From an uncultured Paracoccaceae bacterium (GTDB lineage: Bacteria > Pseudomonadota > Alphaproteobacteria > Rhodobacterales > Rhodobacteraceae): 64,000 nt of DNA. The number at the start of each line of letters is the position of its first letter. The first letter of the stretch is position 1. Below, piece by piece: positions 55,478 to 64,000 of this stretch. The notes under the pieces are model-generated. The model was not told the DNA's origin. It searched no databases and saw only the letters and a program-made list of their open reading frames with translations. The stretch covers positions 248,001-312,000 of the forward strand of contig CANMVA010000001.1 of NCBI GenBank assembly GCA_947501355.1, read 5' to 3'. The translations under genes and the position numbers were made by a program.

Positions 55478-58415
55478 GCCCAGCGCAACCCCGCGTGTTT
55501 TCGGCGCGGCCCCCGGCGTGGACTTCCCCAGGGCACTGGTGGACGGCATCCGTAGCCGCATGGCGGGCAAGCCACCCCAGGCAATGGCGCAGGTCGAGAT
55601 TTACGTGAACACCCGGCGGATGCAGCGCCGTGTGCGAGACATCTTCGATCAAGGCCCGGCAACGCTGCTGCCGCGGATCAGACTGATCACCGATCTTGCA
55701 ACTGATCTTTCGCTGCCGACCATCCCACCCGCCGTGCCGCCTTTGCAACGGCGGCTTGAGCTGACCAATCTCGTTGCCGCTTTGCTCAAGCAACAGCCTG
55801 ACCTGGCGCCGAAAACCGCGCTCTATGATCTGGCCGATAGCCTCGCCGCGCTCATGGATGAAATGCAGGGCGAGGGGGTTTCACCGGAAACCATCGCAAC
55901 CCTCGACGTGTCGGATCAATCCGGCCATTGGGAGCGGTCGCTGCGGTTTCTACGTATCCTCAACAGCTTCTTTGAAGCGGGCACAGCAGCCCCGGATGCC
56001 AATGCCCGCCAGCGCCTTGTCATTGAAGCCACGCTGGAGAAGTGGGCCCACACGCCGCCAAGCCATCCGATCCTCGTGGCTGGCTCCACCGGATCGCGGG
56101 GTGCGACGGGCCTGTTCATGAAAGCGGTCAGCCGCTTACCTCAAGGCGGGATCATCCTGCCCGGCTTTGATTTCGACATGCCCTCCGCGATCTGGGAGAC
56201 GCTTCGCGATGCGCTCACCGGTGAGGATCATCCGCAATATCGCTTTGCCCGCATCTTGAAAGATCTCGACCTGTCCAAGGCAGACGTTGCGGAATGGTCT
56301 GGCCTTGCGCCCAGCGATGTCCAGCGCAATCGGTTGATTTCGCTGTCGCTGCGCCCCGCGCCCGTCACGCACCAATGGATGAACGAAAGCGAGAGCCTTG
56401 GCGACTTGAAAGACGCGACGCGCGGCCTGACATTGCTTTCCGCGCCCTCCACCCGGATGGAGGCCGTCGCGATCGCCATGCGCCTGAGGCAAGCGGCTGA
56501 AGACGGTCAGACTGCCGCGCTGATTACGCCAAACCGGACCCTGACTCGTCAGGTGACAGCCGCGCTCGACAAATGGGGGATCGTTCCTGATGACAGCGCG
56601 GGCGTTCCATTGCCCCTATCTGCACCGGGCCGGTTTTTGTTGCATATTGCAGACCTTTTTGGCCGCAAACTTACTCCTGAGGCTTTGCTGACGCTTCTCA
56701 AGCATCCCCTGACAAATACCGGCTCCGGCCAGCGCGGCGACCACCTGCGCTGGACCCATGATCTTGAGCTTCACATCCGAGATGGCAAACTGGCTTTTCC
56801 GGATAGCGACAGCTTGCAGAAATGGGCAGCTCTCGCGAAACAGGACGATGGGCGGCGGGCTTGGGTCACCTGGATTTGTGCCTTTTTGGCTGGACTAGAG
56901 ACGCATTTTGAAAGTGACCTGACAGATTTCCTAGAAGAGCACATCGCACGCGCCGAGCTTATCGCGGATGGCCCAAGCGCCAGCACACCAAGTGAGCTTT
57001 GGGGCGAGGCCGCTGGGCGAAAAGCGCTCGAAATCATCGACGAACTCCGATCCGTTGCGCCGACTGGCGGGCGGCTTGAGGTTGCCGATTATCGTTCGCT
57101 CATTCGGGGTGTTCTGAACCGGGGGGAGGTGCGTGATCGCGATGCACCGCACCCCCATGTCCTGATCTGGGGCACACTTGAGGCCCGCGTGCAAGGTGCC
57201 GATTTAGTCATTTTGGGTGGCTTGAACGAAGGTATCTGGCCCGAGCAACCAGCCCCTGATCCATGGTTGAACCGTGTGCTGCGGGATCGTGCCGGGCTGC
57301 TTCTGCCCGAGCGGCGCATTGGGTTGTCTGCCCATGACTATCAGCAAGGGATCGGAGCAGAAGAAGTTTGGCTGACCCGGTCTGTTCGGGACGCCGATGC
57401 GGAAACGGTGCCGTCCCGATGGATCAACCGCCTGACCAATCTGCTGACCGGGCTGCCAGATCAGAAAGGCCCCGACGCGGTGGCAGACATGGAAAGGCGC
57501 GGTCAGCTTTGGCTCGATCGCGCCGCCCTGTTTGAAACTCCGGCGCAAGGCATGACACCCGCTGGTCGTCCCTCTCCCGCGCCGCCCCTTGCGGCGCGAC
57601 CCGACAGCTTATCAGTGACCCGCATTCGCACGCTGATCCGCGACCCCTACGCTATCTACGCCGAGAAAATCTTGCGTCTTCAGTCACTTAACCCGCTCCG
57701 GCAGGAGGCTGATGCCCCGCTCAAAGGCATCACGATGCACAGCATTTTCGAGGCATTCGTGAAAGAAGACGGCCCGATCAATGGCTCGGAGGGCCGCGCC
57801 CGGTTGTTGCGTATTGGCGAAGCGCTTTTGGCGGAAAATGTGCCATGGCCCATGGCGCGGCGGCTGTGGCTGGCCAAGCTGGCCAAGGTCGCCGATTGGT
57901 TCATGGCCGCCGAGACCAAGCGACGCGATACGGCAGAGCCGCGCCTTTTTGAGGAGCGCGGCGAAATTCAAGTCGATACGCCTGCCTTCAAGCTTACCGG
58001 CACCGCCGACCGGATCGACATCACACAAGCCGGTGACGCGATTGTCTATGACTATAAAACCGGCACCCCGCCGACCGCGCGGCAGCAAAAGGAATATGAC
58101 ATCCAGCTGCTGCTTGAGGGGGCGATGATCGAACGGGGAGGGTTCGGAAAGATCGGGCCCGTGCCGGTTCAGGATGCGATCTATATCGGCCTTGGCGCGA
58201 ACCCGAAGGAGATCGCAGCACCGCTACAAGAGGTTTCAACCAACGCAGTCTGGGGGGATTTTCTGGGCCTCATTCGACACTATTCAAGCCCAAATCAGGG
58301 CTATACGGCACGCCGCGCGGTGGAGCGTATCGGGGATTACTCTGACTACGATCACCTTTCCCGGTTCGGGGAATGGGATATCACCGACCCCGCAAGACGG
58401 ATCGACCTGACATGA
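55470..58415 (+). CDS. addB: double-strand break repair helicase-nuclease subunit AddB
   Basis: AddB-type N terminus (TPRVFGAAPGVDFPRALVDGI) and C-terminal nuclease KLTGTADRIDI...VYDYKTG. ATG 55470 overlaps murU stop (track ORF starts earlier at 55299). Confidence 0.93.
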   Translation: MFEPSATPRVFGAAPGVDFPRALVDGIRSRMAGKPPQAMAQVEIYVNTRRMQRRVRDIFDQGPATLLPRIRLITDLATDLSLPTIPPAVPPLQRRLELTNLVAALLKQQPDLAPKTALYDLADSLAALMDEMQGEGVSPETIATLDVSDQSGHWERSLRFLRILNSFFEAGTAAPDANARQRLVIEATLEKWAHTPPSHPILVAGSTGSRGATGLFMKAVSRLPQGGIILPGFDFDMPSAIWETLRDALTGEDHPQYRFARILKDLDLSKADVAEWSGLAPSDVQRNRLISLSLRPAPVTHQWMNESESLGDLKDATRGLTLLSAPSTRMEAVAIAMRLRQAAEDGQTAALITPNRTLTRQVTAALDKWGIVPDDSAGVPLPLSAPGRFLLHIADLFGRKLTPEALLTLLKHPLTNTGSGQRGDHLRWTHDLELHIRDGKLAFPDSDSLQKWAALAKQDDGRRAWVTWICAFLAGLETHFESDLTDFLEEHIARAELIADGPSASTPSELWGEAAGRKALEIIDELRSVAPTGGRLEVADYRSLIRGVLNRGEVRDRDAPHPHVLIWGTLEARVQGADLVILGGLNEGIWPEQPAPDPWLNRVLRDRAGLLLPERRIGLSAHDYQQGIGAEEVWLTRSVRDADAETVPSRWINRLTNLLTGLPDQKGPDAVADMERRGQLWLDRAALFETPAQGMTPAGRPSPAPPLAARPDSLSVTRIRTLIRDPYAIYAEKILRLQSLNPLRQEADAPLKGITMHSIFEAFVKEDGPINGSEGRARLLRIGEALLAENVPWPMARRLWLAKLAKVADWFMAAETKRRDTAEPRLFEERGEIQVDTPAFKLTGTADRIDITQAGDAIVYDYKTGTPPTARQQKEYDIQLLLEGAMIERGGFGKIGPVPVQDAIYIGLGANPKEIAAPLQEVSTNAVWGDFLGLIRHYSSPNQGYTARRAVERIGDYSDYDHLSRFGEWDITDPARRIDLT

Positions 58416-61400
58416 TCCGGAACGAGGCGACAGAACGGCAGGTGCAAGCCGCGGACCCGCTGCAATCGACGTGGCTGTCGGCGAACGCAGGCTCCGGCAA
58501 GACGCGTGTTCTAACGGATCGCGTTGCGCGGCTGTTGCTGGAGGAAGTCGAGCCGCAGCATATTTTGTGCCTGACCTACACAAAAGCTGCCGCGTCCGAG
58601 ATGCAGAACCGCCTTTTTACAAAGCTGGGCGCTTGGGCAATGCGACCGAACACGGATTTGCGCAAGGATTTGGCCGAACTGGGCGTCGAAGGCCCGATCC
58701 CTGAGGAGACGCTGCGCAAGGCCCGCGTGCTGTTTGCCCGCGCAATCGAGACGCCGGGTGGGTTGAAAATTCAGACGATCCACTCGTTTTGCGCAGCACT
58801 TCTGCGGCGCTTTCCGTTGGAGGCCGGGGTCTCCCCTCAGTTCAAGGAGATGGACGACCGCGCGGCAAAACTGCTCCGAGATGACATTCTTAATGCGATG
58901 GCCGAGGGGGCAGATCGCGCCGCTGTTGACCAGATGGCCGCCTATCTGAGCGACGATATCGCCAAGCTCGCGGCCGAGATCAGCAAGCACAAAGATCAGT
59001 TTCTTGCACAGCCTGACGAGAAGGCGTTGCGCAAACGTCTTGGCCTCTCGGAAACTGCCGTCTTGAGCGATCTGGAAAGCGGCACATTCCTGCCCGGCGA
59101 CGAGGCTCTGCTCGCTGCTCTTTTCGCTGATTTGCCGAACGGCGGTGCCAATGACAAAAAGACCGCTATAGCGCTTGCCGACCTGATCGGACGCCCTCTG
59201 AGCGTTACTGATCTGCCGGTGCTCGAGAAGGTGTTCCTCGCGCTCTCCACGACTCAGATCGCCAAGACAGGCAAGGTTCCGACGCAATCCTGCTGGGGTA
59301 AGGACGACCCGCGGCGAGAAGCGCTCAACGACTTTATGCAGCGGATTGAGGCCGCGCGACAAACGCGTCTCGCGCTCCATGCGCTTGACAAAACGAAGGC
59401 GCTTTATGGCTTTGCGGTGCCATTCGTGACGGCCTATGAGACCGCCAAGCAGCAACGCGGCTGGCTTGATTTCGACGATCTGATCCTCAAGGCGCGCACG
59501 CTTTTGACCAAGCCGGATGTGGCGCAATGGGTGCTCTTCCGGCTTGACGGGGGGATCGACCATATTCTGGTCGACGAAGCGCAGGACACAAGCCCCGCGC
59601 AGTGGGACGTGATCGAGCGTCTCGCACAGGAGTTCACCTCCGGCGAAGGCGCGCGCGCAGACATGCAGCGGACTATCTTCGTGGTGGGTGACAAAAAGCA
59701 GTCGATATACTCGTTTCAGGGCGCAGACCCGTCAGCATTTGATCGGATGCGGGACGATTTCGCGGACGGGTTGCGCGCCGTTGGAACCGGTCTTGCCAAC
59801 CTGCAAATGGCGCATTCCTTTCGCTCGTCCCCGGTCATTCTTGATCTGGTCGACGCTACGCTCGACGAACAGGACTACGGCGATACCGCAGAGCTGAAGC
59901 ACCTTGCGTTCAAGGCTGATCTGCCAGGCCGCGTTGATCTGTGGCCCGTTATCGAGAAGGCCGAAACGCCCGAGAAAGAACATTGGCGCAACCCGGTTGA
60001 TATGCTGGGCAACCGGGATCATCGCGTGGTCCTGGCAAAGCAAATTGCCAAACAGATCCGGCAGATGATCGACAGCAAAACACCGCTACCGGTTCAGGAG
60101 GGGCAAGGCGACCCCGTGACCTATCGCCCCGTGACAGAGGGTGATTTTCTGATCCTCGTGCAGCGCCGGTCAGACTTGTTTCACGAGATCATCGCAGCCT
60201 GCAAGGAAGAAGAACTGGACATCGCGGGCGCGGACCGGCTGAAGATCGGCGGCGAACTGGCGGTCAAAGACCTGACCGCGTACCTGCGCTTTCTGGCAAC
60301 ACCCGAAGACAGTCTTTCGCTTGCGTGCCTGTTGAAATCACCGCTTTTCAACTGGTCGGAACAGGCGCTTTTTGACCTCGCCCATCGGCGCAGTGTGCGC
60401 TTTCTATGGTCCGCGTTGCGCGGACAGGCCGACGCGTTTCCTGACACCCTTGCGCAGCTCAACGCTCTGCGGCGGGACGCTGACTTCCTGCGGCCCTACG
60501 AGTTGATCGAACGCATCCTGACCCGCTTTGACGGGCGGCAAAAACTGCTGGGTCGCCTCGGGCCGGAAGCAGAGGACGGGATCGACGCGCTGCTGACGCA
60601 AGCGTTGAGTTACGAGCAGTCCGAGGTGCCAAGCCTGACCGGGTTCATCACCTGGATCGAGGCGGATGACATCGAAATCAAGCGGCAGCTGGACAATGCA
60701 GGTGACCGCATTCGTGTGATGACCGTGCATGGCGCAAAGGGCTTGGAGGCCCCGATTGTGATCCTGCCAGATACGGCGGATCGCAACCCGCCGCGTGCGG
60801 ACGCCTTGATGATTGATGGCGATCAGATCTTCTGGCGTCCCGCGAAAGACGACATGCCCACGGGTCTCATGGCGCTGAAAGACGCGCGGGATCTCGCGTT
60901 ACGACAAGAGCGGATGCGTTTGCTTTATGTCGCGATGACCCGGGCCGAGAAATGGCTGATCGTTGCCGCAGCCGGGGATGCGACCAAGCCCGAACGGAGT
61001 TGGTACAAACTGATCGAGGCAGGGATGCAGACGCGTCAGGCGATGCCGTTTGACTTTTCCGGTGGCACGGGGATGCGGTTGGAGTTTGGCAATTGGCCGA
61101 CCCATGCGGAAGGCGATGACCGGTCCATCGCCGCCACGCCTGCGTCACTGCCCGATTTCTTCGATCAACCAGCAGCCAATATACCGCAGCGGGCCGAAAC
61201 GCTCTCTCCATCCGATTTGGGTGGGCCAAAAGCGCTGCCCAGCGCTGTGGCGGACGAGGACGATATCGCCAAACTGCGCGGCACACAAATCCATCTGTTG
61301 TTAGAACATCTGGCCGGACAACACACGTCTCGCTGGGATGCGCTTGCTGAAACCCTTCTTGGAGACTCCACGCTTTCAGGCGTTCTGGAGGAAGCAAAAT

Positions 61401-61753
61401 CGACCCTGACACACCCTGATCTTGGCTTCTTGTTCGCCGATGGGACGCTCGCTGAGGTTCCCATTTCAGCTGACCTTCCAACAGGTCGCATGCACGGCAC
61501 CATCGACCGGCTTATCCTGACACCTGACGCAATCCTCGCCGTCGACTTCAAATCCAATCGGAGCGTTCCAAAAACCCCGGAAGACACGCCAGACGGGGTC
61601 TTGCGCCAAATGGCGGCGTATCAGCACGGCCTTGCACAAATCTATCCGGACCATCGGATCGACACTGCGATTGTCTGGACAGCCGCGCCGCAGCTTATGC
61701 GCCTACCGCACAGTCTTGTGAAGGAAGCCCTCAACCGGATCGGCATGCCTTGA
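58412..61753 (+). CDS. addA: double-strand break repair helicase AddA
   Basis: UvrD-like motifs [57 protein letters not shown]-terminal nuclease GTIDRLI...AVDFKSNR. Confidence 0.96.
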   Translation: MIRNEATERQVQAADPLQSTWLSANAGSGKTRVLTDRVARLLLEEVEPQHILCLTYTKAAASEMQNRLFTKLGAWAMRPNTDLRKDLAELGVEGPIPEETLRKARVLFARAIETPGGLKIQTIHSFCAALLRRFPLEAGVSPQFKEMDDRAAKLLRDDILNAMAEGADRAAVDQMAAYLSDDIAKLAAEISKHKDQFLAQPDEKALRKRLGLSETAVLSDLESGTFLPGDEALLAALFADLPNGGANDKKTAIALADLIGRPLSVTDLPVLEKVFLALSTTQIAKTGKVPTQSCWGKDDPRREALNDFMQRIEAARQTRLALHALDKTKALYGFAVPFVTAYETAKQQRGWLDFDDLILKARTLLTKPDVAQWVLFRLDGGIDHILVDEAQDTSPAQWDVIERLAQEFTSGEGARADMQRTIFVVGDKKQSIYSFQGADPSAFDRMRDDFADGLRAVGTGLANLQMAHSFRSSPVILDLVDATLDEQDYGDTAELKHLAFKADLPGRVDLWPVIEKAETPEKEHWRNPVDMLGNRDHRVVLAKQIAKQIRQMIDSKTPLPVQEGQGDPVTYRPVTEGDFLILVQRRSDLFHEIIAACKEEELDIAGADRLKIGGELAVKDLTAYLRFLATPEDSLSLACLLKSPLFNWSEQALFDLAHRRSVRFLWSALRGQADAFPDTLAQLNALRRDADFLRPYELIERILTRFDGRQKLLGRLGPEAEDGIDALLTQALSYEQSEVPSLTGFITWIEADDIEIKRQLDNAGDRIRVMTVHGAKGLEAPIVILPDTADRNPPRADALMIDGDQIFWRPAKDDMPTGLMALKDARDLALRQERMRLLYVAMTRAEKWLIVAAAGDATKPERSWYKLIEAGMQTRQAMPFDFSGGTGMRLEFGNWPTHAEGDDRSIAATPASLPDFFDQPAANIPQRAETLSPSDLGGPKALPSAVADEDDIAKLRGTQIHLLLEHLAGQHTSRWDALAETLLGDSTLSGVLEEAKSTLTHPDLGFLFADGTLAEVPISADLPTGRMHGTIDRLILTPDAILAVDFKSNRSVPKTPEDTPDGVLRQMAAYQHGLAQIYPDHRIDTAIVWTAAPQLMRLPHSLVKEALNRIGMP

Positions 61754-61811
61754 CGCCAGAGTGCCGCGTCCCTACCTTCACCGTCCAAACCTCATGCCAA
61801 GGAGAGTTCTC

Positions 61812-62132
61812 ATGGCCACCGTCGCTGTCACCGATGACACTTTCGACGCCGAAGTAAAGAATGCCAATGTCCCCGTTCTGGTCGATTTCTGGGCCGAATG
61901 GTGCGGACCCTGCAAACAAATCGGCCCCGCTCTGGAAGAGCTGTCCGCCGAGTATGAAGGCAAGGTCAAGATCGTTAAGGTCGATGTTGACAGCAACCCG
62001 GGCTCTGCCGCCGCCATGGGCGTGCGCGGGATCCCGGCGCTCTTTATGTTCAAGGACGGAGAAGTGATCTCGAACCGGGCGGGGGCTGCGCCGAAAGCGG
62101 CCCTGCAAAGCTGGATTGACGAGTCGCTCTAA
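61812..62132 (+). CDS. trxA: thioredoxin
   Basis: [19 protein letters not shown]; start MATVAVTDD at 61812. Confidence 0.97.
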   Translation: MATVAVTDDTFDAEVKNANVPVLVDFWAEWCGPCKQIGPALEELSAEYEGKVKIVKVDVDSNPGSAAAMGVRGIPALFMFKDGEVISNRAGAAPKAALQSWIDESL

Positions 62133-62154
62133 GCGCGTTGACCCCGGAATGACG

Positions 62155-62179
62155 AAGGGCGCCCCGGTGGCGCCCTTTT
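62155..62179 (+). terminator. intrinsic terminator after trxA
   Basis: GGGCGCC-ccggt-GGCGCCC followed by TTTTCTTT. Confidence 0.8.
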
Positions 62180-62188
62180 CTTTGAAAC

Positions 62189-62217
62189 CTTGTGCGGGTT
62201 TCACGCAGCCGCCATAT
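62189..62217 (+). promoter_or_regulatory. RpoH-like heat-shock promoter upstream of hslV
   Basis: CTTGTG-N17-CCATAT directly after the trxA terminator, 28 bp upstream of hslV. Confidence 0.45.
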
Positions 62218-62244
62218 ATCAAACACTTACGACAGGAGGCCCCG

Positions 62245-62802
62245 ATGGCTGACGAAACATTCCCCGGCTGGCATGGCACGACGATTATTGGCGTTCGTAA
62301 AGGCGATAAGGTTGTGATTGCGGGTGATGGCCAGGTGAGTGTCGGCCAAACGGTCATGAAAGGCACGGCCAAGAAAGTGCGACGTCTTAATCCGGGCGGC
62401 TATGATGTTGTCGCGGGCTTTGCCGGATCGACGGCGGATGCGTTCACGCTGCTGGAACGGCTTGAGAAAAAGCTCGAAGCGACGCCGGGCCAGTTGGCAC
62501 GGGCGTCCGTTGAACTGGCCAAGGATTGGCGCACGGACAAGTATTTGCAGAAGCTCGAAGCGATGCTGATCGTCTCAGACGGCTCGGACCTCTATGTGAT
62601 CACCGGCGCGGGCGATGTGCTGGAACCAGAGCATGACGTTACGGCTATCGGTTCAGGCGGAAACTTTGCCTTGGCCGCAGCCCGCGGCCTGATGGAGACC
62701 GATCTGGACGCCGAAGAAATTGCCCGCAAAGCCATGGCCATCGCGGCAGATATCTGCGTCTACACCAATGGCAACCTGACTGTGGAGACGATCAGCAAAT
62801 GA
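62245..62802 (+). CDS. hslV: ATP-dependent protease peptidase subunit HslV
   Basis: [43 protein letters not shown] 62245 preceded by AGGAGG. Confidence 0.97.
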   Translation: MADETFPGWHGTTIIGVRKGDKVVIAGDGQVSVGQTVMKGTAKKVRRLNPGGYDVVAGFAGSTADAFTLLERLEKKLEATPGQLARASVELAKDWRTDKYLQKLEAMLIVSDGSDLYVITGAGDVLEPEHDVTAIGSGGNFALAAARGLMETDLDAEEIARKAMAIAADICVYTNGNLTVETISK

Positions 62803-64000
62803 CCGACCTGACCCCTCGCGAAATCGTCTCGGAGCTTGATCGTTTCATCATCGGCCAAAAAGACGCCAAGCGCGCTGTCGCCGTTGCCCTGCGGAACCGC
62901 TGGCGACGCAAGCAGCTGAGCGATGATCTGCGCGATGAGGTTTATCCCAAAAACATTCTGATGATCGGCCCCACCGGTGTCGGCAAGACCGAGATTTCGC
63001 GCCGTCTGGCAAAACTCGCGCGCGCGCCTTTCATCAAGGTCGAAGCGACCAAGTTCACCGAAGTGGGCTATGTTGGTCGCGACGTCGAACAGATCGTGCG
63101 CGATCTAGTGGACAGCGCCATTGCCATGACCCGCGAGAGCATGCGCGAGGATGTCAAAGCAAAGGCTCATGCCGCCGCGGAAGAGCGCGTGATAGAGGCG
63201 ATTGCCGGTGCCGATGCCCGCGAAGGCACCCGCGACATGTTCCGCAAGAAGCTGAAAGCGGGGGAGCTGGACGACACCGTGATTGAGCTTGAGGTCGCCG
63301 AAAGCGGTCCTCCTCCGATGTTTGAAATCCCCGGCCAGCCGGGCGCCGGCATGGGTGGAATGATGAACCTGGGCGACATGCTGGGCAAAGCCTTTGGCGG
63401 GCGCACAGTCAAACGCAAACTGACGGTTGCCGAAAGCTATGAAACGCTGATCAGCGAGGAAGCCGACAAGCTGCTGGACGATGAAACGGTGAATGCAGCT
63501 GCGATGGAGGCGGTCGCGCAGAACGGGATCGTTTTTCTGGATGAGATCGACAAGGTCTGCGCCCGCTCCGATGCGCGCGGCGGCGATGTCAGCCGCGAGG
63601 GCGTGCAGCGCGACCTTCTGCCGTTGATCGAAGGCACCACTGTTTCAACGAAGCATGGCCCTGTGAAAACCGATCATATCCTCTTTATTGCGTCGGGCGC
63701 ATTCCACATCGCGAAACCCTCCGATCTGCTGCCGGAACTGCAGGGCCGCCTGCCGATCCGAGTCGAGCTGCGCGCGCTCACGGAAGAGGATTTTGTGCGT
63801 ATCCTGACGGAAACCGACAACGCGCTGACCCTGCAATACACCGCGCTGATGGGCACCGAAGAGGTGACTGTCACGTTCACCGAAGACGGCATCAAAGCGC
63901 TGGCCGAGATTGCGGCGCAAGTGAATGAGACGGTCGAGAACATTGGCGCGCGGCGGCTTTACACCGTGATGGAGCGCGTCTTTGAAGACCTCTCCTTCAG
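62799..64000 (+). CDS. hslU: ATP-dependent protease ATPase subunit HslU (truncated by window end)
   Basis: own translation: [40 protein letters not shown]...[49 protein letters not shown]; open to the window edge, absent from ORF track. Confidence 0.97.
   Translation, partial: MTDLTPREIVSELDRFIIGQKDAKRAVAVALRNRWRRKQLSDDLRDEVYPKNILMIGPTGVGKTEISRRLAKLARAPFIKVEATKFTEVGYVGRDVEQIVRDLVDSAIAMTRESMREDVKAKAHAAAEERVIEAIAGADAREGTRDMFRKKLKAGELDDTVIELEVAESGPPPMFEIPGQPGAGMGGMMNLGDMLGKAFGGRTVKRKLTVAESYETLISEEADKLLDDETVNAAAMEAVAQNGIVFLDEIDKVCARSDARGGDVSREGVQRDLLPLIEGTTVSTKHGPVKTDHILFIASGAFHIAKPSDLLPELQGRLPIRVELRALTEEDFVRILTETDNALTLQYTALMGTEEVTVTFTEDGIKALAEIAAQVNETVENIGARRLYTVMERVFEDLSF

Noticed and set aside
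1-64000. CRISPR arrays, prophage, transposons, toxin-antitoxin or defence islands
   Set aside because: No spaced direct repeats, integrases, transposases or defence-type genes recognised; the window is core-genome-like.

Overview
This 64 kb window looks chromosomal and is densely coding. Gene content, synteny and protein sequence suggest a Rhodobacteraceae (roseobacter-type) alphaproteobacterium. About 0-27.9 kb is a bidirectional flagellar supercluster: fliC-flaF-flbT, fliI, flgBC-fliE-fliQ-flgFGAH, flhB-fliR-flhA, an SLT lytic transglycosylase, motA with accessory genes, fliL, fliF-fliH-like-fliN-fliP, motB and flgEKLI. Next come an imuA-imuB-dnaE2 mutasome cassette, an RND efflux pair, tRNA-Thr(CGT), a hemD-mitofilin-hemY block, tsaD-gpsA-YciI-EVE, DUF2853, an extensin-like protein, ahcY, a zinc alcohol dehydrogenase and an HD hydrolase. 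The right end carries regA/senC/regB, a PAS-only DivL-like protein, tsaE-amgK-murU-addB-addA, trxA and hslV-hslU, with hslU truncated by the window edge. No CRISPR array, rRNA, prophage or transposon was seen. Observations most worth following up: (1) a fliL/coiled-coil/MotE-like/motA/689-aa exported repeat protein/SLT operon that may encode an undescribed stator-accessory module; (2) a 12-bp hairpin that buries the Shine-Dalgarno of the HD-hydrolase gene (48614-48646); (3) a probable minus-strand sRNA at about 44230-44380; (4) three CtrA-type TTAA-N7-TTAA boxes, upstream of fliF/fliL, flgE and the divL-like gene; (5) an exact GTTC-N7-GTTC LexA box upstream of imuA. All assignments come from reading the sequence and translated ORFs; no database search was possible.
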